This document shows positions 1 to 8,490 of a DNA stretch of 64,000 bases, piece by piece. Source of the DNA: Terriglobia bacterium (GTDB lineage: Bacteria > Acidobacteriota > Terriglobia > Bryobacterales > Bryobacteraceae); NCBI GenBank assembly GCA_020073345.1, contig JAIQFI010000019.1, forward strand, positions 33,676 through 97,675, given 5' to 3'. The position numbers and the translations under genes were made by a program. Position 1 is the stretch's first letter. Each line of letters starts with the position of its first letter. The notes under the pieces were generated by a model that did no database searches, was not told where the DNA came from, and saw only the letters and a list, made by a program, of their open reading frames with translations.

Positions 1-335
1 AGCCCGAAGCCTTCGCCCAGGCCCTGGCGATGTCTAAGAAATTTGCGATCAATCTGGACATCGGGCACTTCGTGGCGGCCAACTACGATCCGGTGGAATA
101 CATCAAGGCCCAGCACGAGCATATCCTCGTCCTGCATTTGAAAGACCGAAAGCGCGATCAGGGTCCGAACACACCTTGGGGCCAGGGCGATACTCCCATC
201 AAGCAGGTGCTCCAGCTTCTCAAGAAAGAAAAGTATCCGATGCGGGCGCTGATCGAGTACGAGTATCGGGGAGCGAGCGATTCCGTCACCGAGGTGAAGA
301 AATGCTTCGAGTATTGCAAAGAAGCGCTAGCTTAG
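1..335 (+). CDS. Sugar phosphate isomerase/epimerase family protein, C-terminal part
   Basis: The frame is open from the window edge (first full codon at position 3), so only the last 110 residues are visible and the true start lies outside. The piece reads like the C-terminal half of an AP-endonuclease-2/xylose-isomerase-like TIM barrel: an NLDIGHF strand end, then VLHLKDRK, a conserved histidine-lysine-aspartate segment that supplies metal and substrate ligands in this family. Such proteins isomerise or epimerise sugars or their derivatives. Its 3' end overlaps the start of the cytochrome gene by 34 bases, so the two are probably co-transcribed. The substrate cannot be told. Confidence 0.75.
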   Translation, partial: PEAFAQALAMSKKFAINLDIGHFVAANYDPVEYIKAQHEHILVLHLKDRKRDQGPNTPWGQGDTPIKQVLQLLKKEKYPMRALIEYEYRGASDSVTEVKKCFEYCKEALA

Positions 336-1087
336 TCGCGGTTGTGTGGGCGACTTCCATCGCACATGCACAGTTGATCAGCCGGCCGGTACCTCCAGCC
401 GATGCGGTCGAACGCGGGCAGAAGCAGTTTGTCATCATGTGCGGATCCTGCCACGGCGCGGACGCCCGCGGCGACGATAACGGGCCGGATCTGGTGCGCT
501 CGGAGATGGTGCTCGATGATGAGCAGGGCAGCCTGATCGGGCCGGTGATACGCAAAGGACGCCCGAACGAAGGTATGCCGGCCTTCGATCTGCCCGATGC
601 TCAGATCCAGGACCTCGCGGCGTTCCTCAGGGAACGGACGCAGGCGGCCATCAACCGCAACGCATATCAGATTCTGAACGTGCTCACGGGCGACGCTAAA
701 GCCGGCCAGACATTCTTCAATGGCGCCGGACGCTGCAATACGTGCCATTCTCCAACCGGGGATCTGGCAGGGCTGGGAGGCCGGTTCCGGCCCGAGCAGT
801 TGCAGACGCGGTTCCTCTATCCGCGTGGCGGACGCGGCGGGGCGCCCCCTAAGCCGACTACGGCCACGGTTACCCCGCGCTCGGGACCCGCTGCTTCCGG
901 CACGCTCGAATTCATCGACGACTTCACGGTGGGGCTGCGGGATGCCGAAGGTTACTATCGTTCGTTCCCGCGGGATGCTGCCAAGGTGGAGATACAGGAT
1001 CCACTCGCAGCCCACGCGCAGTTGCTCCGCCAATACACGGACAAGTCCATGCATGACGTTCTGGCTTATCTGGCATCGCTAAAATGA
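302..1087 (+). CDS. Exported diheme c-type cytochrome
   Basis: 261 residues from the ATG at 302. An open frame continues further upstream, but 302 gives a clean signal peptide ending near AHAQ and overlaps the previous gene. Two CxxCH haem sites are visible, CGSCH (about residues 47-51) and CNTCH (145-149), so this is a two-domain periplasmic electron carrier. A Gly/Pro-rich stretch follows the second haem. Its stop overlaps the ATG of the PQQ-type dehydrogenase (ATGA), which strongly suggests it accepts electrons from that enzyme. Substrate and redox partner are inferred from context. Confidence 0.85.
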   Translation: MLRVLQRSASLVAVVWATSIAHAQLISRPVPPADAVERGQKQFVIMCGSCHGADARGDDNGPDLVRSEMVLDDEQGSLIGPVIRKGRPNEGMPAFDLPDAQIQDLAAFLRERTQAAINRNAYQILNVLTGDAKAGQTFFNGAGRCNTCHSPTGDLAGLGGRFRPEQLQTRFLYPRGGRGGAPPKPTTATVTPRSGPAASGTLEFIDDFTVGLRDAEGYYRSFPRDAAKVEIQDPLAAHAQLLRQYTDKSMHDVLAYLASLK

Positions 1088-2670
1088 ACAGAGTACTTTT
1101 CGCCGCCTTCGTTCTGACAGGGACACTGAGCGCCCAGCCGCTTGATCCCGCTAAGCTCCTACAGCCGCCCACGGATTCTTGGCCGACCTACAACGGCGAT
1201 TACAGCGGGCGCCGCTACAGTCCACTCAAGCAAATCAATCAGTCCAACGTGAACACGCTGAACCTCGCGTGGACACGCCGCTTCACGGCCGGTGGAGGGC
1301 GGGGCGGCGGGGGCGCAGTCCAGATTAAGGCCACCCCTTTGGCCGTCAACGGCATTCTATACTTCGCGGCTCCGGATAACGCCTGGGCCGTGGACGCCCG
1401 CAGCGGGCGCGAGCTGTGGCATTTCGAGTGGCCGACTACGGGTGGCCTCCACATTGGCAACCGCGGCTTCGGCATGTACGGTGACTGGCTGTACTTCGAA
1501 ACACCCGATTGTTACTTGATTTCACTTGACGCCAAGACCGGCAAGATGCGTTGGAATCATCGGATCGCCGACGTCAAGCAGGAGTATTTCTGCGGGCCTG
1601 CGCCGATGGTGATCAAGAACCACATTATCACCGGAGTAGGCGGCGATTCGCTGGATCTTCCGGGTTACCTGGAATCGCGCGATCCGGAGACTGGAGCGCT
1701 ACAGTGGCGCTGGAACACGACGCCCAGGCCCGGTGAACCCGGCTCGGAAACCTGGCCATCGCGCCAGTCGATGGAGCATGGCGGCGGCATGACCTGGCAT
1801 GCCGGAACGTACGATCCGGAGTTGAACCTTTACTATCTCGGCACCGGTAATCCGAATCCGGTGTATGCGCCGCAGAGCCGGTTGGGCAACAATCTTTATA
1901 CCTGCTCGATCGTGGCGCTGAATCCGGACACGGGGAAGATAGCGTGGTATTACCAGGTATCGCCGCACGATAGTCACGATTGGGACAATGTCGAGACGCC
2001 TGTCCTTATCGACGGCCAGTTCAACCGACAACCCCGCAAGATGCTGGCGCAGGCGGCCCGGAACGGGTATTTCGTATTGCTGGACCGGACCAACGGCAAG
2101 AATCTGCTCACGGCGCCTTTTGTAGAGGGGCTGAATTGGGCCAAGGGATTGGATGCGGAAGGGCGGCCCATTCCTAATCCCGACATGGAGGCGAAACCCG
2201 ATGGAACCTTGGTTTCGCCCACCGAGGGCGGAGCGGCAAATTGGTTCGCTCCATCGTTCAGTCCAGCGACCGGGCTGTTCTACACCCACGCGTCGGAATC
2301 GTACGGCCTGGACTGGAAGACCGACACCTCGAAGACGCCGGAAGGATATGGAGGACGCAACCAGGCCATCTGGGCGCAGAATCTGCTGCAAGCCATCGAC
2401 TACAAGACCGGTAAAATCGTGTGGAGCCACCGCTATCCCAACCAGGGCGGAAATCGTTCCGGTCTGTTGACCACCGCGGGCGGGTTACTCTTCGGCGGCG
2501 ATCCCACCAGCAACGTTTTTGCCATGGACCCGGCAAACGGCAAGATCCTGTGGCACGCAGGACTACATACGTCGGTGAGCAACGGTCCAATTACGTTTGA
2601 ACTGGATGTCCGGCAGTATCTCGTGGTCGGCGCCGGCGACATGCTGTACACGTTCACGTTGCCGCAATAA
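1084..2670 (+). CDS. PQQ-dependent dehydrogenase-like beta-propeller
   Basis: 528 residues with an N-terminal signal peptide (cleavage after about LSAQ). The body is an eight-bladed quinoprotein propeller: repeated blade motifs such as DARSGRELW, DAKTGKMRW, NPDTGKIAW, DYKTGKIVW and DPANGKILW, plus the HDSHDWD segment typical of quinoprotein alcohol dehydrogenases. It lacks a fused cytochrome domain and is slightly shorter than methanol dehydrogenase large subunits, so the diheme cytochrome just upstream is the likely electron acceptor. The two genes overlap by 4 bases. Probable periplasmic oxidation of an alcohol or sugar; substrate unknown. Confidence 0.85.
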   Translation: MNRVLFAAFVLTGTLSAQPLDPAKLLQPPTDSWPTYNGDYSGRRYSPLKQINQSNVNTLNLAWTRRFTAGGGRGGGGAVQIKATPLAVNGILYFAAPDNAWAVDARSGRELWHFEWPTTGGLHIGNRGFGMYGDWLYFETPDCYLISLDAKTGKMRWNHRIADVKQEYFCGPAPMVIKNHIITGVGGDSLDLPGYLESRDPETGALQWRWNTTPRPGEPGSETWPSRQSMEHGGGMTWHAGTYDPELNLYYLGTGNPNPVYAPQSRLGNNLYTCSIVALNPDTGKIAWYYQVSPHDSHDWDNVETPVLIDGQFNRQPRKMLAQAARNGYFVLLDRTNGKNLLTAPFVEGLNWAKGLDAEGRPIPNPDMEAKPDGTLVSPTEGGAANWFAPSFSPATGLFYTHASESYGLDWKTDTSKTPEGYGGRNQAIWAQNLLQAIDYKTGKIVWSHRYPNQGGNRSGLLTTAGGLLFGGDPTSNVFAMDPANGKILWHAGLHTSVSNGPITFELDVRQYLVVGAGDMLYTFTLPQ

Positions 2671-2684
2671 ATCTGAGAGTGCCC

Positions 2685-4304
2685 ATGAAGCTTGCGCTCG
2701 CCACGATCTGCACCGCACTAGCTTGGGCGCAAACTCCGGAGATTCGCGGCGTGGTCATCGAACCCGGGATCGAGCACGGTGTTCCCGACGCCGAAATTGC
2801 AGTCTATGAGCTGGGAGGAACGCCGTTAACTGGCCTGGGACGGAATATACGAAGACAGGCCGGCAGAGTCACCACGGACAGCCAGGGCAAGTTCCGTTTT
2901 CAACCGGAACAATTCGGCGAATACCAAGTAATCGCAAGCAAGGAAGGTTATAGCGGCAACGCTGCGGGCGCCAACGTGGCGCTCAGCGCCGATCATCCCA
3001 GCCGCGAAGTACGATTCCTGCTGGGCCGGACGGGAGAGATCACGGGCCGCGTCGTAGACGAAGAAACCGGCGAGCCCGTGGTAAATTACACCATCGAAGC
3101 GGCCGGCTTCTTCTATAAGAACGGAGTGCCCCGCACAGCCGGATCCGGAACCCTGGCCAACACCGACAACGACGGACGGTTCACCGTCGCAGATCTGGAT
3201 CCGGGCCGTTACGTAGTGGTCACTCATCCGCGGATGCGTGGTTTGACACGGTCCTCCGGCACCGAGCTTGAAGCCCAGGATTACGAATGGTCATATTGGC
3301 CCGGAGGTCGCGGGCTGGGCTCAGCCGCGCCGATCACGCTCATTTCGGGTGGCTCGACCGACGTGGGTGTACTGAAATTGCGCAAGGCGCCGTTGTACCG
3401 CGTCCAAGTGGCGATTTCGGATTTGAATTGTCCGGCGAATGAGAGGGTGCAGGTCTCGGTGCTTACAGTCGCCAGCCCGCTCACTGCAACGTACGGCTCG
3501 AGCGAAGGCGCCTGCGGCGAGGAACTGCTCCTGTGGAACTTTCGCCCCGGATCGTACGGTCTGGTTCTAACACATGGACAGGAGCCGGACCGTTCCATGG
3601 CCAGCCTGACGTTTGACGTCGTCAATAAGGATCTGAATCTAACCGCTTCTCTCGCTCGCGTAACTAACGTAGAGGGCCGTCTGGTCGCGGCCGACGGTGC
3701 GGGGAAGATTCCATTCGAGAAGCTGAAGATCATGCCTGTCGAGATAACAAGAACAGGAACACAATTCGATGAACAGCCAGGGCCGGCGTCGGTGGACTCT
3801 GAGGGTCGTTTCCAGCTCATGAGTCGCTCGCCGTTCGGGAAGTTCCTGATCTGGCTGCTTACTACTGACGGCGCCGGCGATTACGTAAAAGAAATACGTT
3901 TCAACGGAGTTATTGTTACGGGCAACCCGATCACCTTGAATGCTAGCGCAGTAGGACAGTCACTCGAAATCGTTGTCGACGATCAGCCGGCGACCATAAC
4001 AGGCGTTGTCAGTGACGGCGACCATCCTGTGAGCAAACCCTACGTGCTTCTAACCAAGTGGCCGATGCCTGCCGAGCTTGCCTATGCGCGGCCTCAGGGT
4101 TCGGACGGAGACGATGATGGGCATTTTCGCTTTACAGAGCTGGTACCCGGCGAATATCGGGCCATCGCCGTGTCTCAATCCAATCGGGACATGCTCGACG
4201 AGCCTGGGGTCCTGCAGCGTCTCCTGACCGGCATGGAAACCATCACCCTCAGCCGCGGCGGCGTTCAGGCGATCACACTAAAGCTGGTCGACCCTTCGCG
4301 CTAA
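2685..4304 (+). CDS. Secreted carboxypeptidase-regulatory-like domain protein
   Basis: 539 residues from the ATG at 2685, which has a GAGAG just upstream; a GTG at 2679 in the same frame is the alternative. A signal peptide (LALATICTALAWAQ) is followed by Ig-like CarboxypepD_reg-type domains: about residues 20-110, then 115-185 (starting GEITGRVVDEETGEPV) and another near 440-520 (ITGVVSDGDHPV, ending LVPGEYRAI). No catalytic residues are visible. Acidobacteria encode many such surface or periplasmic proteins, often with roles in carbohydrate or protein binding. It follows the PQQ dehydrogenase by 14 bases and is probably in the same transcript. Confidence 0.75.
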   Translation: MKLALATICTALAWAQTPEIRGVVIEPGIEHGVPDAEIAVYELGGTPLTGLGRNIRRQAGRVTTDSQGKFRFQPEQFGEYQVIASKEGYSGNAAGANVALSADHPSREVRFLLGRTGEITGRVVDEETGEPVVNYTIEAAGFFYKNGVPRTAGSGTLANTDNDGRFTVADLDPGRYVVVTHPRMRGLTRSSGTELEAQDYEWSYWPGGRGLGSAAPITLISGGSTDVGVLKLRKAPLYRVQVAISDLNCPANERVQVSVLTVASPLTATYGSSEGACGEELLLWNFRPGSYGLVLTHGQEPDRSMASLTFDVVNKDLNLTASLARVTNVEGRLVAADGAGKIPFEKLKIMPVEITRTGTQFDEQPGPASVDSEGRFQLMSRSPFGKFLIWLLTTDGAGDYVKEIRFNGVIVTGNPITLNASAVGQSLEIVVDDQPATITGVVSDGDHPVSKPYVLLTKWPMPAELAYARPQGSDGDDDGHFRFTELVPGEYRAIAVSQSNRDMLDEPGVLQRLLTGMETITLSRGGVQAITLKLVDPSR

Positions 4305-4384
4305 AGCCCGCCTTCCTTCCTGTCAGAGCGACAACGGCTCTGCGGGACACGGGCTTCATGTCCCTGACCATATCCAGAGCCTAA
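4304..4384. repeat. Degenerate copy of an intergenic palindrome family
   Basis: Right after the stop of the CarboxypepD_reg gene there is AGCCCGCCTTCCTTCC (4305-4320), close to the right arm of the inverted repeat near 52880. It is followed by a CAGAGC...GCTCTG hairpin and a GGGACA...TGTCCC hairpin (4344-4364) whose loop carries CGGGCTTCA. This looks like a decayed member of the palindromes seen at 52754-52892 and 55793-55828. The rest of the gap up to 4460 shows nothing clear. Confidence 0.4.
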
Positions 4385-4460
4385 CCCCGTTTTAAGCCAT
4401 TCATCACAACTTATCAGCACGGGCTGCCGGACTGCGGCACAATCGACTGTGGAGATGCCG

Positions 4461-5060
4461 ATGAAGTCATCGAAAAGACGCCTTCTGGGGATGGCTGGCG
4501 CGGCCATCTGGCTGGTCGCCATTAGTACGGCGTTCACGGTTCTGTCGCTCATCATGATCGGGACTGCGATTACGCGAATTGTGCTGGCGGGCGTCTTCAT
4601 CGCCGTGATCGCGTACATCACGATCGGCGCCGCGGTGATTCGCACAATCCTGCGCTTTCCCGGCGCGATCCCGCCGCGGTCGGAAGAGGAACGTGTGGCG
4701 ATGCGCCGGTTTGTCCCGGTGGTAGTCGCTGAAGTGATCGCGATCATGCTGGTCAATGTGATCTGTGGGGTCACCCAGCATGTGGAACTACTGGTTCCGT
4801 TGGATCTGCTGATCGTCGGAATCCATTTCTTGCCCCTGGCGTGGATCTTCCAAGTGCCGCGCTATTACGTGATGGGCGGGCTCTTTTGCCTGGTCATCCT
4901 GCTCACGCTGGTGTTGGTTCCAGCGAAGGCGCAAGTCGGCGCCGCCGCCAGTTGGTTCGTCATTCCGACGTTCGGATGCACTACGGTGGCCTGGGCAACG
5001 GCAGCGTTCAATTTACGCAAAGTATGGCAGTCCGTCTCGCTAATTCATAATGTCGGATGA
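4461..5060 (+). CDS. Integral membrane protein of unknown function
   Basis: 199 residues from the ATG at 4461, chosen because GGAG (4451-4454) sits six bases upstream; in-frame GTG (4449) and ATG (4455) are alternatives. About five or six hydrophobic segments are visible (for example VAISTAFTVLSLIMIG, IVLAGVFIAVIAYITIG and GGLFCLVILLTLVLV), with little soluble sequence between them. I do not recognise a functional motif. Its stop overlaps the kinase gene (ATGA), so it is translated with the LytS/LytTR pair and may sense for it or be its target. Confidence 0.7.
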   Translation: MKSSKRRLLGMAGAAIWLVAISTAFTVLSLIMIGTAITRIVLAGVFIAVIAYITIGAAVIRTILRFPGAIPPRSEEERVAMRRFVPVVVAEVIAIMLVNVICGVTQHVELLVPLDLLIVGIHFLPLAWIFQVPRYYVMGGLFCLVILLTLVLVPAKAQVGAAASWFVIPTFGCTTVAWATAAFNLRKVWQSVSLIHNVG

Positions 5061-6103
5061 TCTTGTCGGTCGCGATGAGAAATAAGATCATTTACCGCTG
5101 CTGGCAGATCGTGTTCTGGGGCGGCTACATGAGCGTTCTGTTCCTCCAGACGAAGCGGTACACCGGCTGGCAACCCCACATCGTTTTCGACTACTTGCTG
5201 TTTTTCGGCTACTGCGTCGCACTCACGGATCTGCTGCGCCGTGAAATTCTGCGGCGTGGCTGGCTGGATGCGGCTTCGTTCCGGACCGTCGCTCTGGCGC
5301 TGCTATCGGCGGTGCCCCTCAGCGCCCTACAAACGCTCCTGGTGGTGGCCACCGACTTTGCATTCTCCGGGAGCCAGAGCTATTTTCTTGAGCAGCTTCC
5401 CGGCATTCTGTGGACCTGGCTCGGCGTGGGCGCGATGGATCTTTACTGGATCGGGATTTATTCCCTAGTCAAGACGCGCACGCTGGGAAAGGAAAAGCAG
5501 GTCCGCCTGGAACTCGCTCTGCGCGAGGCCGAACTGCGCGCTCTGGAAGCTCAAATCAATCCGCACTTCCTGTTCAATTGCTTGAACTCGATTCGCGGAC
5601 TGGTGGTCGAAGATCCCACGAAGGCCCAGGACATGATCACTCGGTTCGCCACGCTACTGCGCTACAACCTGAACCACGATGCCCGCTACACCGTCCCTCT
5701 GTCGGCCGAAGCCGAGGTGGTGGCGGATTACCTGGCGCTGGAGAAAGTCCGCTTCGAGGACCGCCTGCGGCTGCAGGTCGCCATCGATCCGGCGGCGGCT
5801 TCCCTGCCGGTTCCTCCGATGATCCTGCAGTCCCTTGTCGAGAATGCCCTGAAGCACGGAATCGCCAGGCTGCCACAAGGAGGCGATCTTCAGATTCGCG
5901 CCGCGGCCCGCAACGGGACGCTGATACTCGAAGTGGAGAACACCGGCGAGTTGACGGATTCCCAATCCGGCGATACGCAGTTCGGGCTCAACAACATCCG
6001 TGAGCGGCTTCGCCTCCTCTACGGGGATCGCGCCAGCTTGGCATTGCGGAATGGCGAAGGCGGGCACGTGGTGGCGACGGTCCAGATTCCTAAAGTTCCA
6101 TGA
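5057..6103 (+). CDS. LytS/YehU-type sensor histidine kinase
   Basis: 348 residues. The first 140 or so form about four membrane segments, followed by a short coiled linker and the His_kinase domain with INPHFLFNCLNSI, phospho-acceptor His170. The ATPase domain has its Asn box at VENALKHGI (Asn263) and a GLNNIRERL segment near the end. It would autophosphorylate and pass phosphate to the LytTR regulator encoded next, whose ATG overlaps its stop (ATGA). The start at 5057 overlaps the previous gene; an in-frame ATG at 5075 is possible. The signal sensed is unknown. Confidence 0.9.
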   Translation: MILSVAMRNKIIYRCWQIVFWGGYMSVLFLQTKRYTGWQPHIVFDYLLFFGYCVALTDLLRREILRRGWLDAASFRTVALALLSAVPLSALQTLLVVATDFAFSGSQSYFLEQLPGILWTWLGVGAMDLYWIGIYSLVKTRTLGKEKQVRLELALREAELRALEAQINPHFLFNCLNSIRGLVVEDPTKAQDMITRFATLLRYNLNHDARYTVPLSAEAEVVADYLALEKVRFEDRLRLQVAIDPAAASLPVPPMILQSLVENALKHGIARLPQGGDLQIRAAARNGTLILEVENTGELTDSQSGDTQFGLNNIRERLRLLYGDRASLALRNGEGGHVVATVQIPKVP

Positions 6104-6786
6104 AGGCTCTAATCGTAGATGATGAGCGTCTCGCGCGGACGGAACTGCGCCGCCTGCTCGCCCAGCATCCGGAAGTCGAAATCGCCGGAGAGGCCCGCAA
6201 CGGCGAAGAAGCGCTAGCGCTGGCCGCGCAGCTTTCACCGGATCTGCTGCTCCTGGACGTCCAGATGCCGGGCTTGACGGGGTTCGACCTTCTGGAGCGT
6301 CTGGATGACGTTCCGCAAGTCATCTTCACCACCGCCTATGACGCCTACGCCATCAAGGCTTTTGAAGTGAACGCGCTCGACTATCTGATGAAGCCGATCG
6401 CGCCTGCCCGGCTGGCCGCTGCCCTTGCCAAGGTCCGGCCACGTACAGGCTCCATGCGTCTGGAGCGCGTATTCGTGCGCGATGGCGACCGCTGCTGGAT
6501 CGTGGCGCTGCCTGATATCTTCCTGCTGGAGTCCGAGGGCAACTATACGCGTGTCTGCTTCAACGGCCAGCGTCCGCTGATCCGGCGATCACTCAATGCG
6601 CTCGAGTCGCAACTCGACCCGGCGGTGTTTTTCCGCGCGAATCGCAAGGAGATCCTGAATTTGAAGTGGATCGATAAGGTCGATCTCGGAGTCGCCGGAG
6701 GATTGTCGGTCACGCTCCGCGGCGGCCGCACCGTGGAAATGTCGCGAAGACAATCGGGACGCCTGCGCGAAATCCTCAGTCTGTAG
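6100..6786 (+). CDS. LytTR-family DNA-binding response regulator
   Basis: 228 residues. The receiver domain (1-115) has the acidic pair Asp7-Asp8, phospho-acceptor Asp53 (LLLLDVQMPG), a Thr near 77-78 and Lys98 (DYLMKPI). The LytTR DNA-binding domain (about 122-226) contains the typical LLESEGNYT and FFRANRKEILNL segments. It is the partner of the kinase it overlaps. LytTR regulators usually bind paired direct repeats upstream of a few target genes; here the upstream membrane protein is the nearest candidate target. Confidence 0.92.
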   Translation: MKALIVDDERLARTELRRLLAQHPEVEIAGEARNGEEALALAAQLSPDLLLLDVQMPGLTGFDLLERLDDVPQVIFTTAYDAYAIKAFEVNALDYLMKPIAPARLAAALAKVRPRTGSMRLERVFVRDGDRCWIVALPDIFLLESEGNYTRVCFNGQRPLIRRSLNALESQLDPAVFFRANRKEILNLKWIDKVDLGVAGGLSVTLRGGRTVEMSRRQSGRLREILSL

Positions 6787-6806
6787 CGCGTGCGAAACTG
6801 TAGAGC

Positions 6807-7853
6807 ATGCAATATTCCCGTTTAGGTGATACCGGATTAATTGTTTCGCGCCTGGCGTTCGGCGCCATGACCTTCGGCACGGGTAAAGGACCGTTTGCTG
6901 CCGTTTCCAAAGTCGGCGCGGACCTGGCCGATCAAATCATCGGCAAGACGCTCGACGCAGGCATCAACTTCTTCAACACCGCCGATGGCTACACGGGCGG
7001 ACAGTCCGAGGAGATGCTCGGCAAGGCCCTCGGCGCCCGGCGCAAGGACGTGGTGGTCTCCACCAAGTGCGGATTCCGTTCAGGTGAGGCTTTGCTGCAC
7101 CAGGGCTTGTCGCGGCAGCACATTCTTGCCTCCGCGGAAGGAAGTCTCAAGCGGCTGGGTACGGATTACATCGACGTTTACCTGGTTCACCGCGTAGACC
7201 CGCACACGCCCGTGGAAGAAACGGCCGGGGCGCTGGACGATCTGGTCCGGCAAGGCAAAGTCCGCTATGCCGGATTTTCGAACTGGCCGGCGTGGATGGC
7301 GGACAAGGCCGTCGGAATCCAGAAGCAACATAATTATGCGCGCTTTCGCGCCGCGGAAATGTACTACTCACTGGTGGGCCGCGACGTGGAATATGACATC
7401 GTGCCGTTCCTGGAAGACGCCGGGATCGGGATGATGGTGTGGAGCCCCCTGGCAGGCGGTTTCCTCACGGGCAAATACACGCGGGAGAATCCTCAGGGCG
7501 ACGGCGGCAGGCTCACGGGTTTTGACATGCTTCCCTACGACCGCGAGAAGGGCCATATCGTGGTCGATAAGGTGCGTGAGATCGCCAAGGCGCACAACGC
7601 GTCGCCGGCGCAGATCGCTTTAGCCTGGCTGCTCCGCAAGCGTGGCGTAACCTCCGTTCTGATCGGCGCCAACAAAATGGCACAGTTGGAGGACAACCTG
7701 GGTGCGGTCAATGTGCAGCTCGCGACGGAACAAATGTCGCAGCTCGACGAGCTCACGGCCCCGGCGCCGCTCTATCCGCATTGGTTCACGGCACGTGTTC
7801 AGGATCCGCCGGTTACAGCAGCCCTTCAGTCCGCGTCTGCTGCGGCAAAGTGA
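6807..7853 (+). CDS. Aldo/keto reductase
   Basis: 348 residues, full length for the bacterial AKR family; a cytosolic NAD(P)H-dependent TIM barrel reducing aldehydes or ketones (or oxidising sugars). Conserved parts: GDTGLIVSRLAFGAM at the N-terminus, Tyr62, Lys87 (VVVSTKCGF), His128 (VYLVHRVDPHTP) and the SPLAGGFLTGKY segment. The residue that is normally the catalytic Asp of the tetrad appears to be Asn57 (NFFNTADGY), although Asp60 lies close by. It stands 20 bases after the LytTR gene and 15 before the GMC module. Confidence 0.88.
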   Translation: MQYSRLGDTGLIVSRLAFGAMTFGTGKGPFAAVSKVGADLADQIIGKTLDAGINFFNTADGYTGGQSEEMLGKALGARRKDVVVSTKCGFRSGEALLHQGLSRQHILASAEGSLKRLGTDYIDVYLVHRVDPHTPVEETAGALDDLVRQGKVRYAGFSNWPAWMADKAVGIQKQHNYARFRAAEMYYSLVGRDVEYDIVPFLEDAGIGMMVWSPLAGGFLTGKYTRENPQGDGGRLTGFDMLPYDREKGHIVVDKVREIAKAHNASPAQIALAWLLRKRGVTSVLIGANKMAQLEDNLGAVNVQLATEQMSQLDELTAPAPLYPHWFTARVQDPPVTAALQSASAAAK

Positions 7854-7868
7854 TATGATCCCTTTCGT

Positions 7869-8465
7869 ATGAAACGGCGACGCTTCATCCAGGCTCTAGC
7901 CGCGGCTCCGGCTGCGCCCGCGTTACTTGCCCAGCAAGCGCCTCAACCGGCGTCGCAACAACTGCCTTCACAAGCGGCACCCGCAGAGGCGCCACTCGAC
8001 TTCTCCATCCCGGAAGAGGGCGCCGACCCCGTTCCCCGATTTTTTAACGCCCGCCAGTTTGCGACACTTCGCCGATTGTGCGACCAGCTGGTGCCGGGCG
8101 CGCAGGCTTCTCCCGGTGCTCTCGAGGCGCGCGTTCCCGAGTTCATGGATTTTCTGATCGGCGATTCTCCCCGCGACCGTCAACAGCTCTGGCTGAACGG
8201 GTTGGAAGCACTCGAACGCCAGTCGCAAACCCGTTTCCGAAAGGCGTTTGCCGATACCGATGCCGCCCAGGCCGATACTCTTTTCGCTCCTCTGCGCCAG
8301 CCTTGGACTTATGAGCCGCCCGCCGATCCGATCGCGCGTCTGCTAGCCGCGGCCAAGCTGGAGGTCCGCACCGCGACCCTAAATTCAGTCGAGCGCAGTC
8401 TCGCGGCATCCGGAGGCACACGCCGCAGGGGTGGTGGCGGACTGTACTGGCTCCCCATCGAGTAA
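7869..8465 (+). CDS. Gluconate 2-dehydrogenase subunit 3-like, TAT-exported
   Basis: 198 residues beginning MKRRRFIQALAAAPAAPALL, a twin-arginine signal. The rest matches the small Gluconate_2-dh3 subunit type: FFNARQFATLRRLCDQLVPG followed by a helical region with PEFMDFLIGD. In known systems this small subunit escorts and helps export a GMC-type flavoprotein. The GMC oxidoreductase lies 25 bases downstream and has no signal peptide of its own, consistent with piggy-back export. The C-terminal RRRGGGGLYW tail is unusual but common for this phylum. Confidence 0.8.
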   Translation: MKRRRFIQALAAAPAAPALLAQQAPQPASQQLPSQAAPAEAPLDFSIPEEGADPVPRFFNARQFATLRRLCDQLVPGAQASPGALEARVPEFMDFLIGDSPRDRQQLWLNGLEALERQSQTRFRKAFADTDAAQADTLFAPLRQPWTYEPPADPIARLLAAAKLEVRTATLNSVERSLAASGGTRRRGGGGLYWLPIE

Positions 8466-8490
8466 CTAAGAACTTAAGAACAGAAGAAGC

